Source: Cryptomeria japonica
Lineage: Eukaryota; Streptophyta; Pinopsida; Cupressales; Cupressaceae
Reading direction: 5' to 3'
DNA: 64,000 bases
Assembly (NCBI RefSeq): GCF_030272615.1
Contig: NC_081414.1
Coordinates: 335,153,427-335,217,426 of the forward strand
Shown: positions 22,613 to 34,868 of the stretch, in pieces
Position numbering within the stretch: position 1 is the stretch's first letter
How the letters are laid out: each line of letters starts with the position of its first letter
Notes under the pieces: model-generated
What the model was told of the DNA's origin: nothing
Databases searched by the model: none
The model's input: the letters and a program-made list of their open reading frames with translations, nothing else
Program-made: the position numbers and the translations under genes

Positions 22613-23344
22613 TGTAGACACCTAAAATTGTCCAGTCTAATTAAATAAATATCTTTATTTATTTAATTAATTCATTTATCTTCTTATAGCCTTATTTCTC
22701 ATTTAAATAAATACATTTATTTATTTAAATTATCCTTTTCCTAAATTAAATAAATATCTTATTTATTTAATTGATCCCACTTCCTCTATTAACTAAATAA
22801 ATCTTTATTTAATTAATTAGTTCATTAACCTTTTCTACCTATGACACATGTCATTCATCTCTTAATTCATACACTACCTACCCTCTCATTATTTTATTAT
22901 TTCTTCTACCTACCCTCTAATCATAGCCGACCATTTATCTTTTACACCTCTTAATCTTATCCCTTCATTTCTTATAGTGTCTTCTATATAAGGAGATGCT
23001 TCCTTCATTATCAAACCTTGATCAATTGACTACCCAACTACGCTTTCAAACTTTCATATGCAATCAAGCCTACTTGCAACCACATTTCCGTTCTTTGTTG
23101 AGCTCTTATGCACATATAAAATTTGAGAGCAAATATATCAAGCAAGATCAAAGGAGATAGGAAGAATGGAGATTCAAACCCTATTGGACATGTGATGTTA
23201 TAATCTTTGTGATTTCATTTGGTTTGCATTATCTTAGGTAATCTTCATATGTTACAGTCGATCTTTGTTGTTGTTAGGCTAGGGTTTTGTGGTTGAATTC
23301 ATTTAGTCTTTCAATATTGTTGTTTCCACTTTTCACCATAAACA
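22613..23344 (+). repeat. 3' LTR of Tat copy 2
   Basis: 732 bp, TGTAGACACC to CATAAACA. It lacks one of the AT-rich palindrome units present in the 5' LTR, which looks like loss by slippage between repeats. Followed by ACGGT, the likely target duplication. Confidence 0.93.
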
Positions 23345-23349
23345 ACGGT

Positions 23350-23616
23350 TATGTCTGATATCTAAACTTGTCCACTATTTTTGTTTCACTCCAATCATCC
23401 ATTGCTTCATCCTAAGTCATACAATTTACATCCAAATTTAACTAAAAGGGGGTGGCAAACAAAACCAGTGAATCTAATCAAAATTTCAACCCTTTTTCTA
23501 ATTGAATTGTGGCTAGATCTATTAAATTCAACCCTCTTTCAAGCATTACTTCCTTAGGTAAGATTGGTGGTTTTATTATCTTAACTAGTAAAACCCTAGA
23601 TTTTACAACCAACACA
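23350..23616 (+). repeat. Family C LTR, right part
   Basis: This continues the LTR begun at 11031 and ends CCAACACA. With the target duplication counted once the LTR would be about 815 bp. The next bases, TTTTGGTGAACCC, match the primer site of family B, so this is the 5' LTR of a plus-strand element. Confidence 0.6.
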
Positions 23617-23949
23617 TTTTTGGTGAACCCAACTTGCTAATTTCTTATTTGTGGTCTCAGAGCCTATTTGTTTGCACTTTAACATTCATATCCGCACTCA
23701 TATAATTTAATTACATAAATTTAGAGGTTAAATTCATAAAAACCTTAATTTGTTCTTCTAAATTTGACTTGTGGGTTGCATAATATTTCAATTGTGTCTT
23801 CAAATCTGATTTGAGGGTTTTTCATAATGGAATTTACTAAATCTGATTGGTTTTCTATTTCACATGTGATTACTTCTTAGTTATATTTACTAAAATCATG
23901 TGTTGGATAATGGCTTCTTTTACTTTGCATTACTTATTTTCATTCATAG
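23617..23949 (+). other. Family C primer site and start of its leader
   Basis: TTTTGGTGAACCCAACTTG follows the LTR and resembles the family B primer site TTTTTGGTGAACCCGACGTG. The rest is AT-rich with no gene. It runs up to the CATAG duplication of the solo LTR. Confidence 0.5.
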
Positions 23950-25499
23950 TGTAGACACCTAAAACTTACACAACTAATTAAATGAATTATATTCATTTAA
24001 TCATCATTTATTTGCCTATTAATTAGACTAAGGTTTAGTTAATATCCCTATTCTTCCAATCAACCTATTAATCAAATTAAACATTTGATTAAAATCATTT
24101 TCTTTTATCCTAACCTATTAATTAAACTAAGGTTTGATTAAGTACCCTTTACCCACTTAATTGAATAAATCTTATTTATTTAATTAAAACCCCTTTTCCA
24201 TTTTAATTGAATTCACAAATAATTAAAATCCCTTTGCATTTAAATAAATCATTATTTATTTGTGAATAGTCCCCCCACTTACAAAATCCTACAAATGCAA
24301 GTTGCACTCCTTTTGGCTAAAATAAATCTCTTATTTTATCTAAAAATGCCTATTTCCCTCCACTTGCATTCTCCTACATTTTCCATTAGCATGCTAATAG
24401 TCTTCTAGAACCTCTCCAACCCCTTATTAACTAGCCTAATTCCTCTAATCATGTCACATCCCTAAATTTGGGGGAGTCACTTCTCCAAATTTGGGGAATG
24501 TCTTCAAAATGTATTGAAGACTTTACCTTCTTCAAAAAGTTAACTTGTTGAGTCTTTAAAACTTGTAAGGCTATCTAACTTTCAACAAGTTAACCTCCAA
24601 AGTCTTCAAAGAGCATTTAATGCCTCTTAAAAGACATCATCCTAGCCCATGATGGTTGTCCCTTTGGCCATCCCTCAACTTTGAACAAGAGTTTACCTCT
24701 TGGACAATAGAATGCTCCCTTGGATAATAGCTTTGTCCAATGATGTCATCCCTTGATGGTATCCCTAATGTTTACTTAGCATCTAATTCTTTCTTAGCAT
24801 CCTCTCAAGTCATCTCAAGGTGACATTTGTCAACTTGGGATTGGATTAAATCCCCCTCACAGATTGATAACTTCCAATCCTAGCCTTTGTTGAGATTGCT
24901 CAATCTAAACCATCCATTTCTCTATTTTTTCTATAAATGGAAGCCCTTTCTTCAATCAATCAATCCATCTTCTTTTGCAACCATATTATAGTTATTTTGT
25001 TGTGTAGGTTATCAAGGACCTCCAATTATTCATCTTCAAGCATCTAGGCCATCCTAATTGCATCATAGCTTAGATTATATCATGTTTTAGATTATCACTT
25101 AGCTTAATTTCATATCAATTTCATAGCATTCTCATATCTCATCTTCATCTTAGCTTAATTAGATCACTTAATCTTTTAATTTGGAAATACACCTCTATCT
25201 TGCATATCATATCAATAGTTTTTCACCTCATCACTAGGATCTTAGTTGCATCCATTTTGATCCTAGATCACATCCTTCAATCTCATTCTTTAGGTTGTCA
25301 TCTTACAGATCAAGTGCTCTTCCAAGTGAGGACCACCTTGAATCTTGAAGATCCTTGGAGATAGAGGACCATGAGACGGTTTTGAGCAATTTGATTTGAT
25401 GAACATGCTTTCTTCATTTAGATTTCTGGGTATAATGTGTCATGGGTGCATTTGATGTTTGCTTGTTGTCTTGCAGGCTCCCAACAAATCAGGTGCACA
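23950..25499 (+). repeat. Solo LTR, 1550 bp, with perfect CATAG target duplication
   Basis: It begins TGTAGACACC and ends GGTGCACA. CATAG precedes it (23945-23949) and follows it (25500-25504). The first 300 bp carry AT-rich palindromes like those of the Tat LTRs but with other sequences, for example ATTAAATGAATTATATTCAT. A TATA-like TCTATAAATGG lies near 24927. No interior is present, so it is probably the product of recombination between two LTRs. Confidence 0.82.
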
Positions 25500-25504
25500 C
25501 ATAG

Positions 25505-27214
25505 TACTCTTGCATATGTCATCATTAAAATTTCCAAAATATTTCCTACTTGTAAATCATATTTCGAAGCTTTTATCCATGTTGCATGTTGTTTTATGAT
25601 GATATTTTTTTAGAAAATGCATTGCATATGTAGATTACACAAAAGCCTTTGTAGATGTAATTATAATCCTAGAGATGACATTGACAAGGCTAACACTTGT
25701 ATCTCTCCTAAGGTATCTCATGGGAGTGAAGAAAGAGTCAATACTTCTATCAATGATCTCTCTAATGGAGAGCAAGCATTGAGGAGCAACATGACACCAT
25801 CTTCTTCTCATACACATACTCTGGTGAAAGGGGGGCAAGGTCAAAATGTTGGTGTATCAATCTCTCTAGGTCCACCTTATTCTCATAGAGCTTATCCTAA
25901 TCATCAAAATATTTGTAGAGAAGATGATTTTATGCATTTTATTCACGATCTTTCTCCTCTCATAACATTAAGAAAATATGTAGCCTTAGATGATACGGGC
26001 CCTTCTTCCCAATCTACCTGTAAAATCCTTTATATTGGTTGGCATCCCAACCTTTTTTTTATTTGTGATGAATAACTCCACTCCTTACTGGAGAGTGGGC
26101 CCCATGAGACATGTTTTGGCTTTGTGCACATTTCCATAATCAAAAGCTTTGTTTCTCGAGATTCTTCTGCTAACTCACCATGCGTTGGCTCAAAGGGAAA
26201 AAGAGATCACACAATGTATGGAGGCTCCCCAACTCTCTGATAGCTTGCCACGTATGATGGGTGATCATGTTTTAACTCTGACATTTTCCAGTAGGTGTCA
26301 TCATTGTTTGTGAAGAGGGTTATGCAAAGTTCAAGCTGACAAAATCTGATAGATGGATGCAGAGAGACTGTACAACCTACGTACCTAGCATGCTGAATAT
26401 TAGAGATCTACAAATCATAATTTTACAGTGTAAAAGTGATCAAATATCACCATTCCCAATCTGATCTTTCAAGAATGGTGGTGAATAGAAAATCTTATCT
26501 TCCCTACAACAGGGAAAGCTATAAAACTAGAAAAAGGAAAGATAAAGAAAGGATCTTTTGGAAGAGGATATGATCTAATCAAATATTATCTTCTTGTAAG
26601 TTTCAGATCAGATAATAAAAACTCAAATGTATTAGCTTCTGAAAAGGATAGGACCTTTGTATAAGTGGTCCAAATCCTCTGAAACATTTTGTAAAAGTGG
26701 TAGTAGGATCAAATGATCCAATTTGGTTTTGTAAAATCATAGAATTGGCTTCAGCCTTAGTATTATTTTGAATATAAAAGTGTGCTATGTTGTCTTTTTA
26801 GTTGTTCTTAACGGTTTTTTGTGCTATTTTTTATTAGCCTAATTCTATTTGCTATTTTTTTGTTTTCCTTTATGAGATTGTGGATCATGTGTATAGACTA
26901 CTCTTTCATGCTCATAAAAGGATTCTAGACTATACTATTATTGCAAAACTTGAAAGGGTTGTTTTCAAAATAGTAAGGTTATCTGTTTAGCTTTTCCTTT
27001 ATAACTGCTCCCCATAAAAATTAGATTTGAATATTGCGTCTTATGTTTATGTTACTTTGCATTGTTTGTTCTCCTCTCGACAATGAAGGGGTTGTGATGT
27101 AATGTGTCTTGTATCCTTAATAGTTAATCCTAATACTTATCGCCCACAAATGTTTATGGAAATCTCCATGCTTTTTTTGAGTTTATTTCTTGTTATCTGA
27201 TAGGGTTAGGGTTA
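25505..27214 (+). other. AT-rich flank without a supported gene
   Basis: An open frame of 152 codons at 25617-26075 (start MHCICRLHKSLCRCNYNPRD) matches no family I recognise. It could be a remnant of a family C gag leader. The rest shows scattered stops and no motif. A short TTAGGGTTAGGA near 27206 is too short to be telomeric. Confidence 0.4.
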
Positions 27215-27685
27215 GGATGTCTTCTTCCCCTTTCCAACCCATTTTAATCAGCAAAGAGTCAACTTCTAAAATCATGAAGGTCATTCCACATAATGGATCG
27301 GGCCCCATCCCTATGGAACTTCTTGACTATCTCACTTCAAGTCTTTGGACCTGATTGGGGATCAATAGTATTTTCTATCATGCCCAATGGGCTCAAATAA
27401 CCTTCATCTGGGTTGGAATTATTAGGAAAATGTAATGGGAAGTTATTTCTATGGTTTCCCGCAAGAAAGCTTGGTTATGGCCCCAACTCCCAAGGAAGAG
27501 GTTCTCTCGACAACTGGGGAGATCTTGTATGATCTGCAAAGATAGTTAAAAGCCATCAATGAAGAAAGGATATAGTACTAGTACCCATTTTATCAGGCCG
27601 AAGCTCCCTAGTTTAGACACAAGGAAAAAAAGAGGGGAGGACTGCCTATCTTAGCCCCCAATCTATTGAATCGGGAGGTTCTTGC
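27215..27685 (+). pseudogene. Decayed reading frame of unknown family, left part
   Basis: A frame starting MSSSPFQPILISKESTSKIM at about 27215 meets a stop near 27350 and shifts frame. A readable segment near the end (KKRGGLPILAPNLLNREVLA) stops at the insertion site of Tat copy 3 and continues after it at 50049, once the CTTGC duplication is counted once. No known domain is seen. It may be LINE ORF1, gag or a host pseudogene. Confidence 0.35.
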
Positions 27686-28460
27686 TGTAGACACCTAAAA
27701 TTGTCATGTCTAATTAAATAAATATCTTTATTTATTTAATTATTTTAGCCTAATTCTTCTATTAATTAAATAAATATTTATTTATTTAATTAATTCATTT
27801 ATCCTCTTCTAGCCTTATTTCTCATTTAAATAAATACATTTATTTATTTAAATTATCCTTTTCCTAAATTAAATAAATATTTTATTTATTTAATTGATCC
27901 CACTTCTTCTATTAAATAAATATTTATTTATTTAATTAATTCATTAACCTTTTCTACCCATGACACATGTCATTCATCTCTTAATTCATTCACTACCTAC
28001 CCTCTCATTATTTTATTATTTCCTCTACCTACCCTTTAATCATAGCCGACCTCTTTTATACCTCTCAATCTTATCCCTCCATTTCATATAGTGTCTTCTA
28101 TATAAGGAGATGCTTCCTTCATTATCAACCTGAACTCAATCACGCATTCAACTACATTACGCCTTTGCACTTGCATATGTGATCCTACTTGCAACCACAC
28201 TTCCGTTCTTTGTTGAGCTCTTGTGCACATATAAAATCTGAGAGCAAATATATCAAGCAAGATCAATGGAGATGGGAAGAATGGAGATTCAAAACCCTAT
28301 TGGACATGTGATGGTATAATATTTGTGATTCCATTTGATTTGCATTGTCTTAGGTAATCTTCTTATGTTATGGTGGATCTTTGTTGTTGTTAGGCTAGGG
28401 TTTTGTGGTTGAATTCATTTAGTCTTTCAATGTTGTTGTTATCCATTTTCACTGTATACA
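27686..28460 (+). repeat. 5' LTR of Tat copy 3
   Basis: 775 bp, TGTAGACACC to GTATACA. Five AT-rich palindromes lie within about 27710-27945, a TATA box at 28099-28107, and the primer site follows directly. Confidence 0.94.
28099..28107 (+). promoter_or_regulatory. TATA box of the Tat copy 3 5' LTR
   Basis: TATATAAGG followed by AGATGCTTCCTTCATTATC, conserved with copy 2. Confidence 0.6.
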
Positions 28461-28481
28461 TTTTGGCATGCCTAGTGGGAC
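28461..28481 (+). other. Primer binding site, Tat copy 3
   Basis: TTTTGGCATGCCTAGTGGGAC aligns with the copy 2 site with a few changes. Confidence 0.65.
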
Positions 28482-30710
28482 TCTTGTCCCTTTTGCATTT
28501 AACATCGTTTGGTGCAGATTTTATGTTTTGAAGTTGCAGATCTGACATTTATGACAAGATTTTGATATTTTCGCGTCTGCATACTTTCAGATTACGTTTT
28601 TGATTTTCTGCCGCGTCTGCGACATCTGGATTTGCGTCTGCGTCCTCAACAGTATTTTATTTTTTGCAGATTCTGAAAGTCGCGTCTATGGAGTTTTTAG
28701 GCACGTCTACGTCTAGGAGTAGCGTCTGTGTTCTAGAATCGCGTCTATGTCGGATCTAAGCACGTCTGTGAAATTTTGTAGCTTTTGTGTCTTTGATAAC
28801 CACGTCTATGTGAAGTTGTTACATTTTGAACTTCTTTGATTCAGTTTTTCATTTAGGTTTTCAGATCTGGTTTATTTTGAGCTAACATCTTTAGATCTAG
28901 CTAACAAAATTGGTGCAACTTATCTTGAAAGCAAAAAATTGTTTTGTCGAAGGCCCCTATTTCACAAAGTCTTTTGGATCTAAAATTTACTTAACTTGTG
29001 TGCTTGCAGGAAGGGGTGATCATTTGAAACAATCCAAACTACTAATAGATCATTGTTGCAGGACCTTGGCAAGGGTTTTGATTTTTATTGTGTGCCTTGT
29101 TTTCATAGACTAGCAAACACTTCAATTGGTGCACTAAAATTCAACCATTGTCTTTTGTGTCTTGAGCAATAGGCTCTTTTTGTTTAATCTTTAGAGGGTC
29201 TGTCTCCCCGTGTGGTCATTAGGACTACTAGTGAGAAGAGGACGAACCAAGTGGTAGCGAGGACAACCCACCTCTTCTGAACCACTATAAACAACTGTAT
29301 TCATGGTGAAAACTATGGATAACGTGTGTTGATTAGTTCATATCGACACTATGTCTCCCCATAAACCTGTTTGATCAAATTCATTTGATCAGTTATAGGG
29401 CGTAACCCCTACCGGCTGGGAGCCTTATGTATTTATAGAGCTAAAAGTGCCGCATGTATGGCCACACGAGCAGATGCCCTTACTAGCACCTTTTTGTTTT
29501 AGAAGCCAAAATCCTTCTAGTTGTTGGGGCAGGAGGTCAGACCTCTGGTAGCGGCCCACACACACAGTTCTTAGTAGAGATACAAAGTTTGCCACAAGGA
29601 GTTTTCATGGGGACTGATGCTTGGCTGCCCCGAGAAGTGAGTGCCGAGGGTGGAGCTAGTGGGGTCAAGCATCTAAGTATCCGCTCTAAATAGCGTAGCC
29701 TTAGGGGAAACTCCATGTGGGATCAACAACTTTTGTCTTAGCCAGCCATAAGAATTGTGCTTGACTTATTTTAAACATTCAAACATTCAAGACCAAACAT
29801 CAAAACATTGTGTCTTTTGTGTCTTCAAGTGTATGCAAAACATTTTTACGTCAAACAACACACTTTTATTTGAGTCATTTTTGGGTCTAAACACTTGTAA
29901 ACATTGAGTCCTCTTGTCACAAAAAATAGTCAAACATTCAGATTTGGTCACAACAAACAACTTCACAGATTGGAGAAATTGCACAAAATTTGTAGAAATG
30001 CATCTGTGTCTGACAGAACAACGTTTGTGTCATATAACCACATCTATGAAGGGCAGAAACGCGTCTGTGTTCTCTTGAGAAACATTGCACTTACAACATC
30101 TCAGAAATGCGTCTGTGTTTGACAGAACCACGTCTGTTTCATTTAAGTGCGTCTGTGTCTAATAGAGTAGCGTCTATGTCATTTGAGGGTGTTTGTGAAG
30201 TATACAGGCATGTCTGTGTTTAGAATTGGAAAACTTTCATAATCCAACAAACAAGGACAGTTAGTTTCAGACTTATTGAGCTTCCTAGGTTATCTCTCTG
30301 GGTTTTCATCTAGCATTCAACCTATCTTTGGGTCTCACAAAGTCCATCATTGCTTTACAACTTACATTACATTCACATTTGTCTAAACTTGAGTCAAAAG
30401 GTCACTTGCTTGTCCTCATCATACTTTGTCAACACACTACATACAACAACATTTTGCTAAGTGGTCCCTCATCAAGGTCTATCACCTTTGGGTCTCATTT
30501 GGTTTTACTTAGAGTCAAGGTCAACTTACCTCATCAAGAGAAACTATCATCTCTTTGGAAGCCACACCTACTCTACTGCATACATACTTGGTCTTACACT
30601 TTGGACATTGCAAGTAAACTTCAGATTCATTTACATTCCATTCAACTTTTGGTCTTCCATACTCTTTCCATTTTCATCTAGTCTCATACATCTTGGTCAA
30701 TACCTAGTTC
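28482..30710 (+). other. 5' leader of Tat copy 3 with GCGTCTGTG-word arrays
   Basis: No gene is supported. CG-rich words of the type CGCGTCTGCG or GCGTCTATG recur at about 28575-28815, and GCGTCTGTGT words at about 30000-30215. Between them lies the leader block shared with copy 2, including ATGGTGAAAACTATGG near 29303. The words are the reverse complement of those in the PMD intron arrays. Confidence 0.65.
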
Positions 30711-32422
30711 ATGGTTGAAACCCGTTCCCAAAAATCTAGGAGAGAAACTAAAGAGGCTCAAGAGTCCGCAAACATGAGTTCCTATGAATATGACAATGAT
30801 ATCTTTTTCAATTTTGATCATACTACATTACCTGACATGGATGCTTATAGAAACATTCAAAATGTTGAGAACATGGATACTATAAACAACAATGGTACAC
30901 ACAATGACAATATGGACAACTTTTCCGTACATTCAGTAGAAGTGGAAGACACCATTATGGATCCCTGTTTCAATAGATTGGTTGAGGAAATAATGAAGAG
31001 AGATGGACAATATTTCTTACAAGTGATGGCACATAGTCGAGCCAAGATTCCTCATGATTTTGACATGTCTCAAATAATGGAAAATCGACCTTTGCAACAA
31101 CCTCACCTCAACATGGATCAAAGGAGGCCTAATAGTGGAGGCAATAGAGGACCACATATGGTGCCTGAATCACCATCATCTTTGTTTCAAAAACCAGAGA
31201 TCCCACACACACATTGTCAAGCATATGATACTCACCTTTGTAGACCATTATGGAAGTCTTATGCAGAAAAATATGCTCAATCACATACCAATGCTAAGGA
31301 TCAACCACCAAAGCAATTGGATATCCAAAGGCATGTTCAAAATTTGGACACAAGGAAACCCCGTGTCAAATTTGGGAGCAACACATTTGAACAAACTCAT
31401 GACATTCCTATAGAGTATGGTATACAAGGACAAAGCAAATATTCTATTCCTCATCATGACTCTATACCAAGTGGTCCATATACACAGCATCATTATAGAC
31501 CTCCTCCATATGAACATGTGTATGATCAATATCATCCATATATGCAACATGCTCCTCCACACATTGGTTTAGGCATGGGATATGGTCCAAGAAGCTGGTC
31601 TCCACCTAAGAATAATTTGGAACAACAAATCAAGGACTTACAAAAGAAAATGGAGGACATAAATACACTGAAGCTAACTTACACAATGAGAGACACATGT
31701 CCCGATCCATTTGACAAAATCATTCCAATGCCTCCATTTCCTACACACTTTGTGATGCCTAAGTTTGATAAGTATAGAGGAAAATGGGATCCTAAGGCAC
31801 ACATAAGACAATTTTTCATAGCTTGCATTGAGGTAGTAGCAGAAGAGACATATTTGATGAGATTATTCCCACAAAGCTTAGGTGATCAAGCTATGGAGTG
31901 GTTCTCCCAACTTCCACCTGGTATTAAGTCATGGGGTGACTTAGCAGAGACATTTATCCAACATTCTCATACAATATAGAGATAGACATATCAGTCACTA
32001 CTTTGTGCAACATCAAGCAAAAGGATGGAGAATCTTTTTTATCATTTTTATAAAGATGGAGGAATCTAGCTAGCAGATGCTCTTATGAAATTCCACAAAA
32101 ACAAATGGTAGAAATGTTCACTCGGAATGTTAACAAAGACATTGGTTATGACCTAAGAAAATCTTGTTTGTCCACCTTCAAGGACGTCATTGAAAAAGGC
32201 TTAGCAACAGAGAAGGTCCTAATTGAACAAGGAGTCATTAAGATATTCAAGGAAAACAAAGAGGACTTTAAAGGAAAAGATAAGCCAAAATTTTGGAATA
32301 AAAACAAGAACACAATCAATGATGGTGTTGTTGATGCCAATACAGTGCGACCTAAAATCGTTTTTTCTGGATCAAGTTCTACAAACAATCAAGTGAATAC
32401 TGAAACAACTTCCAAGTCATGA
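30711..32422 (+). pseudogene. gag: Tat gag (capsid region), copy 3
   Basis: The start MVETRSQKSRRETKEAQESA opens a 422-codon frame to 31979. It has an asparagine-rich N terminus, a proline- and histidine-rich middle (PPPYEHVYDQYHPYMQHAPP), a short coiled segment (EQQIKDLQKKMEDINTL) and the gag fold PPFPTHFVMPKFDKYRGKWD, QFFIACIEVVAEETYLMRLF and AMEWFSQLPPGIKSWGDLAE. A small deletion near 31965 shifts the frame and gives a stop. The capsid C-terminal part resumes at 32105 and ends at TGA 32420-32422, the stop shared with copy 2. It is longer and better preserved than the copy 2 gag. Confidence 0.9.
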
Positions 32423-32993
32423 AGGAAGTACACCCCATTGGGAGAACCACTTGAATCAGTTTTCAAAAAGCTAGTGGCAAACAAGATAATCACAATTCCA
32501 GATTTTCCTCCATATGAGCCAAAGGTTAAACCAAATTGGTGGAATGATGATGAGTATTGTGAATTTCATAAGAGCAAAGGACATAAAATAGGAAATTTTC
32601 ATCGACTGAAGAACATCATACAAGATCTCATTGATAGAGGTGACATTGAGATTGAAGGACACTCATCCAATCAAGAACATGAGATGTTTAAGGAACCATT
32701 CCCAAAGCATGACAAGGGAAAATCTACAGCCACAGATGACGAAACCAACTATACTAGAGCATCCTATAACAATGATTCCATTATCAATCATATTTTGATA
32801 GACAATTATGTCTCTACCATTGGAGAATTCTACCCAAAGACCCAAGATCGTCCTAAAAGGCATTGGATCTTCTTCCAAACCTACCTCTGAATGTAATATC
32901 ACAACTCGTCAAGGTAAATTCACCTTGCAAGGTGGTCCAACTAAAAACACCACTTCCTCATCAACCAAACCTGAGTATGACCTTGTAGAATAG
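32423..32993 (+). pseudogene. gag: Tat nucleocapsid-like zinc knuckle and spacer, copy 3
   Basis: It continues in frame after the shared TGA with EYCEFHKSKGHKIGNFHRL. The last zinc ligand, cysteine in copy 2, is phenylalanine here, so the knuckle is broken. A deletion of about 20 bp near 32820 shifts the frame. The segment ends at TAG 32991-32993, at the same position as in copy 2. Confidence 0.83.
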
Positions 32994-34868
32994 TTGGGGA
33001 AGACACCCGCGCTCATCTCCATCCTTGAGATCTTACGCATATCCCCCGCACATAAAGCTATTCTTGACAAAATCTTGAGAGACACTGCTGTCCCTACTGA
33101 TCTGAACGTGGACCAGTTTCAAGCCATGGTGGGATACCTTTCTATCCCACACTCCCTTACATTCACAAAAGCCAATGACGCCTCCGTAAGTCAGCCACAT
33201 AATGCACCTTTTCACATTGAAGCCTTCATACACAAACATCAAATAAAATGAGTCCTGATAGATGGAGGAGCAGGTCTAAACATTTGTACATTAAGCACTA
33301 TTAAACAATTGGGGTATTCTGATAAAGCCGTGAATTCTACAAACAAAATTACCATCAAGGCATGTGATGATCAAGAGCGTTCATCCAAAGGCACAATCAC
33401 CTTTCCTCTTAGAGTTGGGCCAATTACGAAGGACGTGGTTTGTCAAGTCCTAGACCTAGATCTCACATACAACATATTGCTAGGACATCCATGGATTCAT
33501 GAAATGAGGGTAGTCCCATCTACATATCACCAATGCATTAAGTTTCCTCACAACAAAGATGAAATAATAGTTAATGGTGATCCTAATCCATACATATATT
33601 GCAATAACTTGAGACCAAAAACTGAGATGATCATTCCAAGTAATAAGGAAGTTGTCCCTTCTTCTGCATACATTGATCCTAAATCATTAAAACCTTTGAC
33701 ATCAAAACAAGGTGAGCTTAAAGGGAAATTTCAAGACAAGGGCATGGGTGAATACACTTTGAATCAAACCATGTTCTTACAACAAGTAATGGGTTCACCA
33801 AAAGAATATGGAAGACCACACCCTAATAAACAGGTATCTATCATTATACTCAAATGGGACCCTATATCCTTTCAAAGATGGGGTGAACTGGAAGAAGAAG
33901 ACTTATACAACATGCTTTACAAAGACCTTGAAAATGATACAGAAGATCACATCAGCATACCATGTGAAAAGTATGGCAAAGGATTCAAGATCCTACAAAA
34001 ATCTAGGTATGATGGCAAAAGTCCTCTTGGCTTAAGGAAGGAAGGCATCATTGAACCTTTACAACCTGAATTGACATTCAAAAGGGAACGCTCAAAAGAA
34101 CTTGGTTTCATGACTTCCAAGATCCACACTCAAAAGATAGGAGAAGAATTACAAATCAAAGCTACCAAAATTCAACAAGAGAATTGCTATTCCACATACT
34201 CCAATGAATGGGAATGGGATTCGGACAAATCCTCCAGTGACTATGAACTCACTGAGACATTCAGAGAACCAGATGAACCCATAGAAGAAGAGGAATTTTA
34301 TAGAAAATTCAAAGTTGGTCAAGAAACAACCCCCAAGGAGTCCACACAGTCTTGGTCTCTAGGTTCTAGGTTGAAATCACAAAGGATGAGAACACCTATC
34401 CCGGAATGTGCTACTAGTGATGACCATTTGGATTCATTCACGATCAAGACAAATGAGGAGAGTGCCAATGATGACCTCGATGACTACCTCGACATACCTA
34501 AATATAACTGCATTTTCACCCTTAGCCCCGCTAACTTCAAAGACATCAAAGGCCTTCCACTTGTTCACCACCAACTCATTGACTGGGACCATGAAGGACC
34601 TGCACAGTTCAATACATTCCAAAATGATGAGGCCTTCATTGATTATCTAGGCATACAAGATGATATTCCCCTTGGGGACCATAAGGTAGGATACACTATA
34701 GAACTCAACAGTGTGGCATATTTTGGTGAGGGTGTCGAGCCTTCTAGTCACAAAAACATAAAAATAAAAACAAATCAAGGGTCTTATGGTGAAAACCATG
34801 TTGTGGCGTTGTCTGACCCCAAAAAAGTAAAAAGAAAGGATGTATTTGAGGGTGAAAACCTCTCTTAG
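32994..34868 (+). pseudogene. pol: Retropepsin and G-patch-like linker, Tat copy 3
   Basis: The frame opens with ISILEILRISPAHKAILDKI, meets TGA 33249-33251 just before VLIDGGAGLNICTL (active-site region), then runs open from 33252 to TAG 34866-34868. DLTYNILLGHPWIHEMR marks the C-terminal half of the protease. The G-patch-like segment CEKYGKGFKILQKSRYDGKS lies at about 33964-34020, and the acidic spacer DEPIEEEEF follows. This is the only copy in the window showing protease through linker in one frame. The TGA before the active site is shared with copy 2. Confidence 0.88.

Larger units (their letters stand above)
11578..23344 (+). mobile_element. Tat-lineage LTR retrotransposon, copy 2, pol-deleted
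   Basis: Complete at both ends, with LTRs of 782 and 732 bp. The flanking 5-mers are GCGGT (11573-11577) and ACGGT (23345-23349), a target duplication with one difference. It holds gag, a zinc knuckle, protease and the start of the linker, then sequence unlike the other copies, then only the last part of integrase, the 3' non-coding region and a shortened antisense PMD gene. Reverse transcriptase and both RNase H domains are absent, so it could move only with proteins supplied by another element. Confidence 0.92.

Noticed and set aside
25617-26075. 152-codon open frame as a possible gene
   Set aside because: Not called as a gene: no domain, no repeat elsewhere in the window; kept only as a note on the flank.
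27200-27214. TTAGGGTTAGGA telomere-like motif
   Set aside because: Only two partial units and not the usual plant TTTAGGG repeat; chance occurrence.
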